Notes: generated from the sequence alone by a model not told the origin. A DNA stretch of 37,753 nucleotides from a bacterium BMS3Abin03 (GCA_002898075.1 BDSV01000064.1:1-37753); one strand, 5' to 3'. Numbered from the stretch's first letter, positions 24,431 to 33,345 are shown. Made by a program: numbers and translations.

Positions 24431-25459
24431 TTAAATATTCAGTACTTTTTTAGCTGTATTAATAACATTATCAATATTTATGCTATTCATACAGTTCAAC
24501 CGTTCACACTGTTCCCGCGTGCAGTTATTACATTCTATTTCGGGCGTAAAAACAGCTTTTTTTGTCGTATATGGTCCCCATCTCTTCACCGAGCAGGAAA
24601 GGATTTTAGGATAAAAACCGATCGTAAATTTATCCAGCGCGGCTGCAATATGTATAGGTCCGGTAGAATTTGTAATAAAAAGTGTACACAAACTTGTAAG
24701 TGCAACTAATCCCGATAAATTAAACCTGCCGGATAAATTGATCGCCGGGGTCTTTCCTTTTATCTTCGAACATATTTCTTTTTCATCGTTGCTTCCGGTA
24801 ATGATCACATTAATATCATTTAATGAGGCAAGATATTTTACCAATATTGAAAACTTTTCCAAAGGTAAATCGATAGCGCTGCCGCCGCTGCCCGGATGAA
24901 CGATTATCATCTTTTTATTTAAATCAACCGATTCACTGTTCAAAACATCTTTAACTTCAGATAAACTTTTTTCATCCACACGCAAATTAAATTCAACTTT
25001 GGAAGGGGATACATTCCTTTCAATACCAAAAATTTTTAACAGGTTTACATTGAATTCAAGTTCATGTTTCCCGGCATATTTCCGATGTTCGTAAATTTTC
25101 TCGTTAAAAAGAAACGAATACCAGCGATACCCGCTTCCCACACGTGTTTTTATCCCCGAAAGGAATACTATCAAAGCAGTTATAAATGTAGGATAGACAA
25201 TAATGCTTGCATCAAACGATTTTTCTTTTAATAGTTTTACATTTTCACCTAATTTTATTTTGCCATCTATTTCTTTTAAAGTTAATACTTCATCAATAAA
25301 CGGGTTGCTTTCAGCAAGAACTTTTGTATAACTTTTTACAAGAAATGTAACTTTGCAACCGGTATAATGCTTTTTCACCATCTCAGCCAACGGTAAAGAC
25401 AGGATAACATCACCGATCCGGTCTGTTCTTACAATTAATAAATTACGGGGGATTATCAT
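24431..25459 (-). CDS. Glycosyltransferase family 9 (heptosyltransferase-like)
   Basis: The start R-N-L-L-I-V-R-T-D-R-I-G-D-V-I-L-S-L-P at 5-23 is the GT9 signature. Later blocks are V-H-P-G-S-G-G-S near 187-194 and the nucleotide-sugar site I-T-N-S-T-G-P-I-H-I-A-A-A near 264-276. GT9 enzymes add heptose or related sugars to the lipopolysaccharide core at the inner membrane's cytoplasmic face. The C-terminus has a Cys cluster (C-N-N-C-T-R-E-Q-C-E-R-L-N-C), which is unusual and might bind metal. Its ATG overlaps the stop of the glycosylase gene by 4 bp (coupled translation). Confidence 0.88.
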   Translation of the reverse strand: MIIPRNLLIVRTDRIGDVILSLPLAEMVKKHYTGCKVTFLVKSYTKVLAESNPFIDEVLTLKEIDGKIKLGENVKLLKEKSFDASIIVYPTFITALIVFLSGIKTRVGSGYRWYSFLFNEKIYEHRKYAGKHELEFNVNLLKIFGIERNVSPSKVEFNLRVDEKSLSEVKDVLNSESVDLNKKMIIVHPGSGGSAIDLPLEKFSILVKYLASLNDINVIITGSNDEKEICSKIKGKTPAINLSGRFNLSGLVALTSLCTLFITNSTGPIHIAAALDKFTIGFYPKILSCSVKRWGPYTTKKAVFTPEIECNNCTREQCERLNCMNSINIDNVINTAKKVLNI

Positions 25460-26067
25460 TTGGATAAATACGGGTTATCTTTTATAAAAAACCGCCATGG
25501 TAAATTTGCCGATCTTGTAATACCTATTCTTTTCGAAACACCTACCATCTTATTTTTTATTTTCGGTCGATCCAGAATATAAATTTCATCTCCGGTTAAA
25601 TCTATTCCTGAATGCTTAATATTAATATCCATTGCTTTACAAACCTTCCCCGGACCGCTCGTAAGATTATAGTTTTCTTTCTCACCGGTCAGGTTTCTTC
25701 CAAATCTGTTTTTTATCATTCTATCAATTCCTTCAACCGGTTCAACCGCCCTGATTAAAACTGCCGTACCTTTATCTTTTTCGCCGGTTACAACATTGCA
25801 GCAGTAATGCACACCGTAGGATAAATAAACGTACAAATATCCACCTTCTCTAAACATAATTTCGTTCCGTTTTGTTTTCCCGGAATAAGAGTGAGCTGCC
25901 TTGTCCAAACTGCCGTCGTAAGCTTCCACTTCAACTATTTTCCCTGCGTAAATTTTGCCGGTATTTTTATGTACAAATATTTTCCCGAGTAATTCCTTTG
26001 CAACAATCAGCACCTTTCGCTTATAAAAATTTTTTTCGAGTTTTGTGCTTTTCGGTGTGCCTTTCAT
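25456..26067 (-). CDS. 3-methyladenine DNA glycosylase (AAG/Mpg family)
   Basis: The protein removes alkylated purines such as 3-methyladenine, opening base-excision repair. Family hallmarks are clear: A-K-E-L-L-G-K at 23-29, G-K-I-V-E-V-E-A-Y near 42-50 (the E-A-Y block), D-K-A-A-H-S-Y-S-G-K-T-K-R-N near 55-68, and Y-L-Y-V-Y-L-S-Y-G-V-H-Y-C-C-N-V-V. At 203 residues it is of normal length. It is a DNA-repair gene inserted in an envelope run, with a 4-bp overlap to the GT9 gene and 50 bp from the TPR gene. Confidence 0.92.
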   Translation of the reverse strand: MKGTPKSTKLEKNFYKRKVLIVAKELLGKIFVHKNTGKIYAGKIVEVEAYDGSLDKAAHSYSGKTKRNEIMFREGGYLYVYLSYGVHYCCNVVTGEKDKGTAVLIRAVEPVEGIDRMIKNRFGRNLTGEKENYNLTSGPGKVCKAMDINIKHSGIDLTGDEIYILDRPKIKNKMVGVSKRIGITRSANLPWRFFIKDNPYLSK

Positions 26068-26117
26068 CAGTAAAAGAATAATTAATATTAACGGGTTAAT
26101 CGGATTGCTGAAAAGGG

Positions 26118-26834
26118 TTATAATGTATTATTACTTTTAGAACGAATCTCATTTATCTTTTCCGAATAATACTGGTGTTTAGCCGGTTCTTTTTTAATAA
26201 GCTTTTCATAAACTTTTATTGCTTCATTATATTCTTCCTGAGCCACATAAATTTTCGCAAGAGTTTCCGATATTATAAGATTATCGCCTGAAACTTTATT
26301 AACATAAGCCGGTTCTCTAAATTCCTCATCGGTTAAAGTTGAAATTTTGGCGTTTGAAATTTTCCTTGCAAGTTCATCCAATTTTTCATCGAGAGATGAA
26401 TCCGGTTTACCCGGTCTTTCAGTTGTGCCTGAAAATCCGGGATTGTTAGTATGGACGGCTTTATCTCTTAAACCCGAAGTGAATATATTACCTCTTGTTT
26501 CTTCAAATAACATGCGCTGCTTTTTAATCGACTCAATTTCTTTCACATAATATTCATAAGTTTCACCGGATTGAATCAGATCGCTGCCTTTTTTAAAATA
26601 TTCCAACGCCTTATTTATTTTACCCTTTAAGGCAAAAGTTTTTCCTAAAAGGAAAAAAGCAACAGGATGGTTTGGATAAAGCTTTAACCCTTTCTCTAAA
26701 ATCTGAAATGCCTGAAGAATATTATTTTGCTCCAGCTCGCTATTTGCTATTCTCACAAATAACGGAGAGTTATTATTATACTCGTAAATGAGATTGATCT
26801 TTTTGCTTAATATTTGTTCGACTGATTTACTCAA
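26118..26834 (-). CDS. TPR-repeat protein
   Basis: Two zones of tetratricopeptide-like helices are visible: residues ~25-95 (I-L-Q-A-F-Q-I-L-E-K-G-L-K-L-Y-P-N-H-P and I-N-K-A-L-E-Y-F-K-K-G) and ~195-232 (A-K-I-Y-V-A-Q-E-E-Y-N-E-A-I-K-V-Y-E-K-L). A low-complexity linker joins them. There is no signal peptide, so the protein is probably cytoplasmic. TPRs bind protein partners; here the likely partner is the glycosyltransferase whose stop lies 6 bp upstream. That pairing is an inference from position only. Confidence 0.75.
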   Translation of the reverse strand: MSKSVEQILSKKINLIYEYNNNSPLFVRIANSELEQNNILQAFQILEKGLKLYPNHPVAFFLLGKTFALKGKINKALEYFKKGSDLIQSGETYEYYVKEIESIKKQRMLFEETRGNIFTSGLRDKAVHTNNPGFSGTTERPGKPDSSLDEKLDELARKISNAKISTLTDEEFREPAYVNKVSGDNLIISETLAKIYVAQEEYNEAIKVYEKLIKKEPAKHQYYSEKINEIRSKSNNTL

Positions 26835-26840
26835 AATACT

Positions 26841-28295
26841 TTAATTGTTTCTAGCAAAAGCATTACGAATTGAGGTGATTGACACGAAAGCAAAACCGGT
26901 GAAGAATAATAGCTGAAACGGTAAAGCTGCAATTTCTAAAAAGTAAATACTCGATAGAACCCCTATCAAACAGTAAATAGCCATAATCGTTTCAACTATA
27001 ACGGAAAAATCGATTTTATTGTTAAAATATTTTTTGCCGAGCCACGAATCCTTTTCGTTAACCACCTTATATTTTGGTGTTCTTACAAATTCACTTTTTC
27101 TGTTCATTAATCCCTCAAATACTGCACGCGAATTATTTACAGCAAAGCCCATGCTTCCCGCCATAAACAGCGGGAACAAAACTATTTTCTTCCGCCAATC
27201 CGTTCTTATATCTTTTTGTGAATAGAGATAAAACATAAAAGTGCTGATAAATGCAAGTACAAAAACAGACATCAAAGCAAAGTAAACTTCGTGAGCACCG
27301 CTGTTTTTTATAAAAATCAACGGGACATTTAATATTGCAGCCAGCAGAATAAAAGGGAATACAAGATTATTAGTTAAATGAAAAGTTGACTGCAGTTTGA
27401 TCCGCAAATCTATATCGGATTTCCACACTAAAGGAAGAATCTTTTTCGCCGTTTCAATTGCGCCTTTCGTCCACCTGAACTGCTGCGATTTAAGAGCGCT
27501 TATATCTGAAGGAAGCTCGGCGGGTGAAGTAAAATCTTTCATGAAGACAAACTTCCAGCCGTTAAGCTGCGCTCTGTAGCTCAGATCGAGGTCTTCCGTA
27601 AGAGTATCGTCATGCCAGTTGCCTGCATCTTCGATACATTCCTTTCTCCACACTCCGCCGGTCCCGTTAAAATTAATAAAGAACCCGGCTTTGTTTCTTA
27701 CAGTTTGTTCAATTACAAAATGCCCGTCGAGTGCAAGCGCCTGTGCTTTTGTAAGGATTGAATAATCTCCGTTCAGGTGTTCCCATCTTGTTTGAACCAT
27801 CCCGACATTATTTTTATAGAAGAACGGAAGTGTTTTTTTAAGAAAGTTTTTCTTTGGAATAAAATCGGCATCGAAGATAGCAATGAATTTACCCTTTGCT
27901 GTCTGAAGCCCTTTTTTAAGGGCACCGGCTTTATATCCTTCCCTGTTTGTTCTGTGAATATGTTTAATATCGAGACCGAGCTTTTTCTTTTCATCTACTA
28001 TCTTCGCAACCAGGTCCACAGTTTCGTCGGTTGAATCGTCAAGCACCTGTATTTCAAGTTTGTCTTTCGGGTAATCGATTGCGCAAACCGAATTGATAAG
28101 CCGTTCAACAACGTAATATTCATTGTAAAGCGGAAGCTGTATTGTAACAATATCATTAAAATCGTAATCCGGTTTGGGTTTATACTGCACTCCTTTATAC
28201 TTCCTGTGATAAAAAAGCATGACGAACCCGTGCAGCCCAAATATAGATAATATTAATAACGACAGGAAATAACCTACTAAAACTATCTCATCCAT
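26841..28295 (-). CDS. Processive-type glycosyltransferase family 2 (cellulose synthase-like)
   Basis: After one N-terminal helix (4-28), the GT2 domain shows D-D-S-T-D at 86-90, D-A-D at 142-144, T-E-D at 233-235 and Q-Q-F-R-W at 271-275. This is the full D,D,D,Q-x-x-R-W set of processive or cellulose-synthase-like enzymes. Four or so membrane helices follow from ~305 to 480. It should use a nucleotide sugar to build a polysaccharide or glycolipid and push it across the membrane. No PilZ domain is visible. It is 18 bp after lptE. Product unknown; a mannan- or glucomannan-type synthase relative is possible. Confidence 0.88.
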   Translation of the reverse strand: MDEIVLVGYFLSLLILSIFGLHGFVMLFYHRKYKGVQYKPKPDYDFNDIVTIQLPLYNEYYVVERLINSVCAIDYPKDKLEIQVLDDSTDETVDLVAKIVDEKKKLGLDIKHIHRTNREGYKAGALKKGLQTAKGKFIAIFDADFIPKKNFLKKTLPFFYKNNVGMVQTRWEHLNGDYSILTKAQALALDGHFVIEQTVRNKAGFFINFNGTGGVWRKECIEDAGNWHDDTLTEDLDLSYRAQLNGWKFVFMKDFTSPAELPSDISALKSQQFRWTKGAIETAKKILPLVWKSDIDLRIKLQSTFHLTNNLVFPFILLAAILNVPLIFIKNSGAHEVYFALMSVFVLAFISTFMFYLYSQKDIRTDWRKKIVLFPLFMAGSMGFAVNNSRAVFEGLMNRKSEFVRTPKYKVVNEKDSWLGKKYFNNKIDFSVIVETIMAIYCLIGVLSSIYFLEIAALPFQLLFFTGFAFVSITSIRNAFARNN

Positions 28296-28313
28296 TATTC
28301 TCTTCCTTTCACA

Positions 28314-28856
28314 TTACCAGCCGGAAACAACCGCAAGTAACACATCTTCCGCTATTTTATCAAGCGCTACGTCGGCAGCGGAAACTCTGTCATTCTCTGT
28401 TTTACCGGGCACATAGTCTCCATAATTTGAAAATTTTTTATCGAAAACACTTATTCTTTTTACCAGGTCTTTATACTTAACCTGAACGGTAACGGTAAGA
28501 CGCCGTTGAGAAATATTTTCACCCGCTGAAACAATCGAAGGAATATCCTTAACCGAAATAATGGTACATTCAAGTATTGCATCAGCTTTCGAACGTTCTG
28601 TTACCTGCAAAGAATTATCATCAATAAATTTCCTTATTAAATCCTCGGTAAGCTTTTCTCTCATACCGGGGATAGCGGCACCGCTCCTGTCTTCAGCAAC
28701 AGGTATAGCAACTGTTTTAAGATGTTCGGGAACGGATGAACCGGTAAAAGAATAAGTGCAACAGCCCGTAAAAATAAAGAGTAAACTGCCTATTACCAAA
28801 TAATATAGCAGCAGGCAAACCGCAGCTCTTTGACCGATATTATGAGCAATTTTCAT
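28314..28856 (-). CDS. LPS-assembly lipoprotein LptE-like
   Basis: A lipoprotein signal ends in the lipobox F-T-G-C at 29-32, with Cys32 as lipid anchor. The following T-Y-S-F-T-G-S-S-V-P-E-H-L-K-T-V-A-I-P is typical of the LptE family in FCB bacteria, and the remainder fits its alpha/beta fold (I-R-K-F-I-D-D-N-S-L-Q-V, A-D-A-I-L-E-C-T-I). LptE plugs the LptD barrel that delivers lipopolysaccharide to the outer leaflet. The gene is 3 bp after the sigma-54 activator gene. The order miaB, sigma-54 activator, lptE also occurs in Bacteroidota. Confidence 0.85.
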   Translation of the reverse strand: MKIAHNIGQRAAVCLLLYYLVIGSLLFIFTGCCTYSFTGSSVPEHLKTVAIPVAEDRSGAAIPGMREKLTEDLIRKFIDDNSLQVTERSKADAILECTIISVKDIPSIVSAGENISQRRLTVTVQVKYKDLVKRISVFDKKFSNYGDYVPGKTENDRVSAADVALDKIAEDVLLAVVSGW

Positions 28857-28859
28857 AAA

Positions 28860-29978
28860 CTATTGAAGCTCATATTGTTTGATTTTTCTGTATAAAGTGC
28901 GTTCGCTGATATTCAGCAGCTTAGCCGCTAACCTTCTGCTGCCGCGTGTTTTTTCCAGCGCATTTTTAATTGCTTCTTTTTCCATTTCATCCAGCGGTAA
29001 AATATCATTATTATTATTAAACGAAGGTGTATATACTTCTTTATGTTGATGAACAACCAAATCCTTTAGTTCGATTAAATCTTTTTTTATCTCAAAGAGG
29101 GCACGGTAAAGCAGTTCCCTGTCGGCTTCTTCGGGCGATTTTCTAAGATATACAGGTAAATTTCTGGATTCTTCAATCACTTCCGGCTCGATAATTAATG
29201 AACTGAACGATTCGGGTGTAAGCACACTATTCCGGTTAAGCGTAATTGCTGTTTCTATCATATTTTTCAGTTCTCTTACATTTCCGGGCCAGGGGTAATT
29301 TAATAAAATGTTCCGTGCAGAATCCGAAAGAACCGGGCAATCAATTTTATTTTGTTTACAATAATTATCAATAAAATAATTTGCCAATAAATCAATATCT
29401 TCTTTTCTTTTTCTTAACGGCGGTATATTCAAAGTAACTGCTTTAAGCCGGAAGTAAAGATCTTCCCTGAACCGTTTTTCATCGACCTCTTTCTGCAGAT
29501 CTTTATTAGTTGCTGCAATAAATCTTACATCCACTTTAGTAACGGTTTCGGCACCGATTTTCATAAATTCTTTTAATTCTATCGCTCTTAATACTTTAAC
29601 CTGTGTTGTTAAAGGCATTTCCGCAATTTCGTCCAGAAAGAGAGTACTTCCGTTGGCTATTTCAAAATAACCTTTTCTATTTTCAAATGCACCGGTGAAC
29701 GATCCTTTTTTGTGTCCGAACAGTTCGCTCTCCAGAATGCCTTCGGGAATGGCACCGCAGTTTACACTTATTAAAGGTTTAACTGCTCTTTTACTCAGCC
29801 CATGTATGGCAGCGGCAAAAATTTCTTTTCCAACTCCGCTTTCACCATAAATAAGGACAGTAATATCGGCGGGTGCAACCTGCATCAAAATATCAACAAG
29901 GTCGTTTATTTCTTTAGACTTGCCGATAATTCCGTATTTTGCTTTACATTCTTCGCGGTTCATTTGAAAGCCAAGCAT
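28860..29978 (-). CDS. Sigma-54-dependent transcriptional activator without receiver domain
   Basis: The AAA+ domain fills residues ~15-235: Walker A G-E-S-G-V-G-K-E at 45-52, the sigma-54 contact loop G-S-F-T-G-A at 92-97 (the usual form is G-A-F-T-G-A), Walker B T-L-F-L-D-E-I at 112-118, and the R-F-R-E-D-L-Y-F-R-L arginine region. A Fis-type helix-turn-helix ends the chain (G-S-R-R-L-A-A-K-L-L-N-I-S-E-R-T-L-Y-R-K near 346-364). No response-regulator or sensor domain is present, so activity must be set by partner or expression. Start choice between residues 1 and 6 is unclear, as neither has a good ribosome site. Targets unknown; autoregulation of the envelope run is a guess. Confidence 0.92.
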   Translation of the reverse strand: MLGFQMNREECKAKYGIIGKSKEINDLVDILMQVAPADITVLIYGESGVGKEIFAAAIHGLSKRAVKPLISVNCGAIPEGILESELFGHKKGSFTGAFENRKGYFEIANGSTLFLDEIAEMPLTTQVKVLRAIELKEFMKIGAETVTKVDVRFIAATNKDLQKEVDEKRFREDLYFRLKAVTLNIPPLRKRKEDIDLLANYFIDNYCKQNKIDCPVLSDSARNILLNYPWPGNVRELKNMIETAITLNRNSVLTPESFSSLIIEPEVIEESRNLPVYLRKSPEEADRELLYRALFEIKKDLIELKDLVVHQHKEVYTPSFNNNNDILPLDEMEKEAIKNALEKTRGSRRLAAKLLNISERTLYRKIKQYELQ

Positions 29979-30081
29979 TAATTAAAATGACAAAATGACG
30001 TACACTAGTAAAATTAATTTATAATGATGCACAAATATAATAAAATCTTAGATTTGATAAATACCAAAAATTGAAATATTG

Positions 30082-30858
30082 TCAGATGTCAAAGGTCATT
30101 CCATCGAATGCAATAATAAATTTTTCTGAAAGTTCCATAGAAAGAGTTTTTATTTTCTCTTCAAATAACATATTATCCCCATCGCTTAAATGCGTTAAAA
30201 TAATTTTTCCCGGTGAAATTTCTTTACCGATTAATTCGAGCAATTCACTGAATTGAATATGAGTTACTTCGGTGATCAGATAGTTGCTATCGAATTCTTT
30301 AAAAAGTAACAGGTCGTCCGCACAGCCGATATCACCGGTATAGTGGATCATATTTCCGTTTATATTAAACAAAAAACTGCTGCAGGAAAAACTTTTATCT
30401 TTGTACCCGGGTAAATTCGATGCGTTTTTAAGATGGGAATTCTGCCGCGACCGTATCTGAATATTTTTGCCTACAGCAAAATTCTTGTCATCATCGAACT
30501 GATGATAAGTAATTTCGAATCCCATCCCTTCCGGGAACAAATAAGAGTTGATCAAAAAACTTTCGAGCGTATTGCTCAAATTTTTATGCACATAAATATC
30601 CAACTTCACTTTCCTGTTTTGCATTTTCATCTGAACGATAAGAGCAGCCAGCCCGGTATAATGATCGGGATGAAGATGTGAAAACAGAATTCCGTTGATT
30701 GAATTGTAATCAACGTTCTGTGCAAGCAGCGCTTTGGAAACACCGTCACCGGCATCCACAAGCAAATTATAATCGACGGTAGAAATTAAAAACGATGAGT
30801 GAAATCTTTTAAGAGATGTCTTCCCCGAACCGGTACCGATAAATTTTATATTTCCCAC
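30082..30858 (-). CDS. MBL-fold hydrolase, RNase Z-like
   Basis: The zinc motif H-L-H-P-D-H is at 61-66 (F-S-H-L-H-P-D-H-Y-T-G-L), and Asp is present in Y-T-G-D-I-G near 173. A further His lies in I-L-T-H-L-S-D near 224. The start, I-K-F-I-G-T-G-S-G, with D-A-G-D-G-V near 35-40, resembles tRNase Z-like and other small MBL hydrolases. The substrate could be RNA 3' ends or a small phosphodiester, and neither is shown here. Its start is 4 bp after the SPOR gene stop; a 103-bp gap follows before the sigma-54 activator gene. Confidence 0.82.
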   Translation of the reverse strand: MGNIKFIGTGSGKTSLKRFHSSFLISTVDYNLLVDAGDGVSKALLAQNVDYNSINGILFSHLHPDHYTGLAALIVQMKMQNRKVKLDIYVHKNLSNTLESFLINSYLFPEGMGFEITYHQFDDDKNFAVGKNIQIRSRQNSHLKNASNLPGYKDKSFSCSSFLFNINGNMIHYTGDIGCADDLLLFKEFDSNYLITEVTHIQFSELLELIGKEISPGKIILTHLSDGDNMLFEEKIKTLSMELSEKFIIAFDGMTFDI

Positions 30859-30861
30859 GAT

Positions 30862-31596
30862 TCACTTAGGTATTTCAGTTACTCTTCCGTTTAATTTAAA
30901 CTTATCTTCAATTGTTTGCAGAAAATTTTCCGCATCTTCTACAGAAACAAATTTACCGACATACACTACATGAAATGTTGTACCCGCTACTAACTTTTCT
31001 CTTATCTCCGAGTAGATGCCCGCTTTTTCAAACTTGCTTTGCAGAAAAACCGCATTCTCCTTTTTGCTAAATGCGCCCACTTGAATTGTATATTTAAAAT
31101 CATTTACATCTTTACCAGATATTCCAGTTTCCGTTTTCGAGCTATCTACGCCGGGAACCTCACTTTTTATTTCCGGATTTGAGGGCAGCCGGTTTTGCTT
31201 AGCAATTTTTATGTAAGGAGAATTTGGATATTGTTCTATAAGCTGGTTTAATTTTCCGTTTGCAGATTCGTATAAACCCAACGCATAATAATAAGAATAA
31301 ATTCTGTACAACGCTGCGTCTGCATATTTACTGTTAGGATAATTATCAATTATATTCTGATAGATGACAACTGCTTCCTGACCATTTTCAGTTAATACAC
31401 CCTCAAGAAACATAACCGAAGGACTTTTGAGATAATCATCTTTTAGATCGGGCAGTGCTTCGCGTACTTCATCTACCTTGCCGCTCTCAATTTTTTTAAG
31501 ATAAGGAATGATATCTACATCCTGGGAAAATGTCTCGGATGGAATGCAGTAAAACAGGACTGCAATCAAAATAATTTGGATGAGATTTAATTTCAT
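30862..31596 (-). CDS. Exported TPR-SPOR protein
   Basis: A signal peptide (1-25, ending T-F-S-Q) is followed by TPR-like helices at ~60-140 (Y-P-N-S-K-Y-A-D-A-A-L-Y-R-I, Y-P-N-S-P-Y-I-K-I-A) similar to periplasmic BamD/YbgF-type modules. The SPOR domain lies at ~168-242 (Y-T-I-Q-V-G-A-F-S-K-K-E-N-A...V-V-Y-V-G-K-F). SPOR domains bind peptidoglycan stripped of peptides, usually at division sites. A periplasmic role at the wall is thus likely. It is 61 bp after miaB in a run that also builds the outer envelope. Confidence 0.88.
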   Translation of the reverse strand: MKLNLIQIILIAVLFYCIPSETFSQDVDIIPYLKKIESGKVDEVREALPDLKDDYLKSPSVMFLEGVLTENGQEAVVIYQNIIDNYPNSKYADAALYRIYSYYYALGLYESANGKLNQLIEQYPNSPYIKIAKQNRLPSNPEIKSEVPGVDSSKTETGISGKDVNDFKYTIQVGAFSKKENAVFLQSKFEKAGIYSEIREKLVAGTTFHVVYVGKFVSVEDAENFLQTIEDKFKLNGRVTEIPK

Positions 31597-31657
31597 TTTA
31601 AACTCCGATAGCTAATTTGTGCACCGGAAATAATATTAAACAATGTATGAGCTAAAT

Positions 31658-33010
31658 TTATGCAATTAAAGCAAGATTTTCACTTTTAATATCGGTATGG
31701 GAACTATAATTACCGAACAAGGTTGCCTGGGTGGCTTTATTTATTTTCACCTTTACGTAATCACCATCATTAATTTTATCATCAACAGGAAAGATAACAA
31801 CTTTATTCGAATCTGTACGCCCGGCGAAAAAATTATCGGACTTACGACTTTTGCCTTCAACTAAAACAGTCTCTTCAGTTCCAATCAATTCCTGGTTGAT
31901 TTCATAAGATATTTGCTGCTGAAGATCGATAATTTCCTGCAAGCGTTTTGTTTTCACTTCTTCCGGAACATCATCTTTCATCTTAAATGCTTTTGTTCCT
32001 TCCCTCGGTGAATACTTAAACATGAATGCACCGTCATATCGCACCGTTCTCATTATATCTAATGTCATTACATGATCTTCGTAATTTTCGGTAGGAAAGC
32101 CCGCAATAATATCGGTTGAAAAACTTACAGCGGGAATAATGTTTCTTGCTTTTTCGATCAAATCGAGATAATGTTCAATGGTATAAGTCCGGTTCATCAG
32201 CTCAAGAATCCTGTTCGAACCGGATTGAACGGGAAGATGAATGTAATTGCAGATGTTTGAATTTTCTGCAATTGTGAAAAGAAGCTTATCAGACATATCC
32301 TGCGGATGTGATGTTGTAAACCTGATTCTCATCATGCGGTCAACTTTTGCGCAAGCCGATAACAGGTCGGCAAAATCGTTTTTATCATCGAGGTAAGAAT
32401 TAACATTTTGTCCGAGCAAAGTAACTTCTTTAAAGCCTCTCTCCGATAATTGCTTAACTTCATTTACTATAGAGCTTAATGATCGGCTTCTTTCCCTGCC
32501 CCGCGTAAAAGGAACCACACAGAAAGTGCAGAACTTATCGCAGCCTCGCATCACGGATATCCACGCCTGTAAACCATCTTCTCTGTATGGAAGAAGATCA
32601 TCATAAGTTTCGGTCTTCGATAATTTAACACCGATTCCTTTATCGCCGTTGTAAGCTATATCAATCAGTTCCGGAAGGCGCCGGTATTCATCGGGACCAA
32701 CAACGAGATCTACTATACTTTTCTCTTCAACTAAATCTTTGCGCAGTCTTTCCGCCATACAGCCAAGTATGCCTACAACAAGATGGGGGTTCCTGTTCTT
32801 CAAATTCTTAAAGTTGCCTAGTCTGCCGTATATCCTCTGTTCCGCATTATCACGAATACTGCATGTGTTAACCAGAACAACATCTGCATCCTCGGCTTCT
32901 TTCGTAACCGAGTATCCTTTATTCTGCAGAATACCCAGTACAATTTCCGTATCCGCCAGATTCATCTGGCAGCCGTAGGTTTCAATATATATTTTATTCT
33001 TCTGCATCAA
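31658..33010 (-). CDS. miaB: tRNA-2-methylthio-N6-dimethylallyladenosine synthase MiaB
   Basis: MiaB methylthiolates i6A37 in tRNAs reading UNN codons. The methylthiotransferase domain has Cys14 (T-Y-G-C-Q-M-N), Cys50 (N-T-C-S-I-R) and Cys84 (G-C-M-A-E-R). The radical-SAM cluster C-D-K-F-C-T-F-C is at 157-164, followed by V-V-P-F-T-R-G-R-E-R-S-R. A TRAM domain is C-terminal. The length of 450 is standard. It is the first gene of the long minus-strand run; the two-copy repeat lies just upstream of it. Confidence 0.96.
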   Translation of the reverse strand: MMQKNKIYIETYGCQMNLADTEIVLGILQNKGYSVTKEAEDADVVLVNTCSIRDNAEQRIYGRLGNFKNLKNRNPHLVVGILGCMAERLRKDLVEEKSIVDLVVGPDEYRRLPELIDIAYNGDKGIGVKLSKTETYDDLLPYREDGLQAWISVMRGCDKFCTFCVVPFTRGRERSRSLSSIVNEVKQLSERGFKEVTLLGQNVNSYLDDKNDFADLLSACAKVDRMMRIRFTTSHPQDMSDKLLFTIAENSNICNYIHLPVQSGSNRILELMNRTYTIEHYLDLIEKARNIIPAVSFSTDIIAGFPTENYEDHVMTLDIMRTVRYDGAFMFKYSPREGTKAFKMKDDVPEEVKTKRLQEIIDLQQQISYEINQELIGTEETVLVEGKSRKSDNFFAGRTDSNKVVIFPVDDKINDGDYVKVKINKATQATLFGNYSSHTDIKSENLALIA

Positions 33011-33055
33011 ATTTTAAATGTAATTATTTTCTTTATATAAATGCGCCTGTTCTAA

Positions 33056-33144
33056 AAAGGTGTGTTTAACAAAATTTAGCTTCGTTTTTTATTCAAAAAG
33101 TCAACTCTATTTTATCCTAATTAACCTTTTTAGATTCGGTTCAT
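33056..33144. repeat. Two-copy intergenic repeat, copy 2
   Basis: It starts AAAGGTGTGTTTAACAAAAT and matches 2397-2484 in the same orientation at about 70%. It sits 46 bp upstream of miaB. A GCCGG/CCGGC pairing in copy 1 is not kept here, so conservation of an RNA fold is doubtful. Confidence 0.65.
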
Positions 33145-33192
33145 AAATTAAAATATCCGGGGCTGAATTTAAAGAGACGAGCGTGGAAAGAT

Positions 33193-33345
33193 CTATATTA
33201 CTGTTAATGAATATAAAATTAAATTGAGAATTATAAATGCGATAAACCCAATTATTATAGTTATGATAGTTCTTTTTCTCTTCTGCTCGCGATAAATTTC
33301 ACCCCCTAATGAAGACTTATTACCAAATTTAATAAATCCGAACAT
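33193..33345 (-). CDS. Small membrane protein, 50 residues, unknown
   Basis: ATG at 33345-33343 opens a 50-codon frame ended by TAG at 33195-33193. Residues 1-25 are polar and basic (with E-Q-K-R-K-R), and 26-50 form a single uninterrupted hydrophobic helix (T-I-I-T-I-I-I-G-F-I-A-F-I-I-L). This positive-inside layout looks designed rather than random. No good ribosome site is visible, which lowers confidence. It lies alone in the gap between miaB and the T9SS cluster. Confidence 0.45.
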   Translation of the reverse strand: MFGFIKFGNKSSLGGEIYREQKRKRTIITIIIGFIAFIILNLILYSLTVI

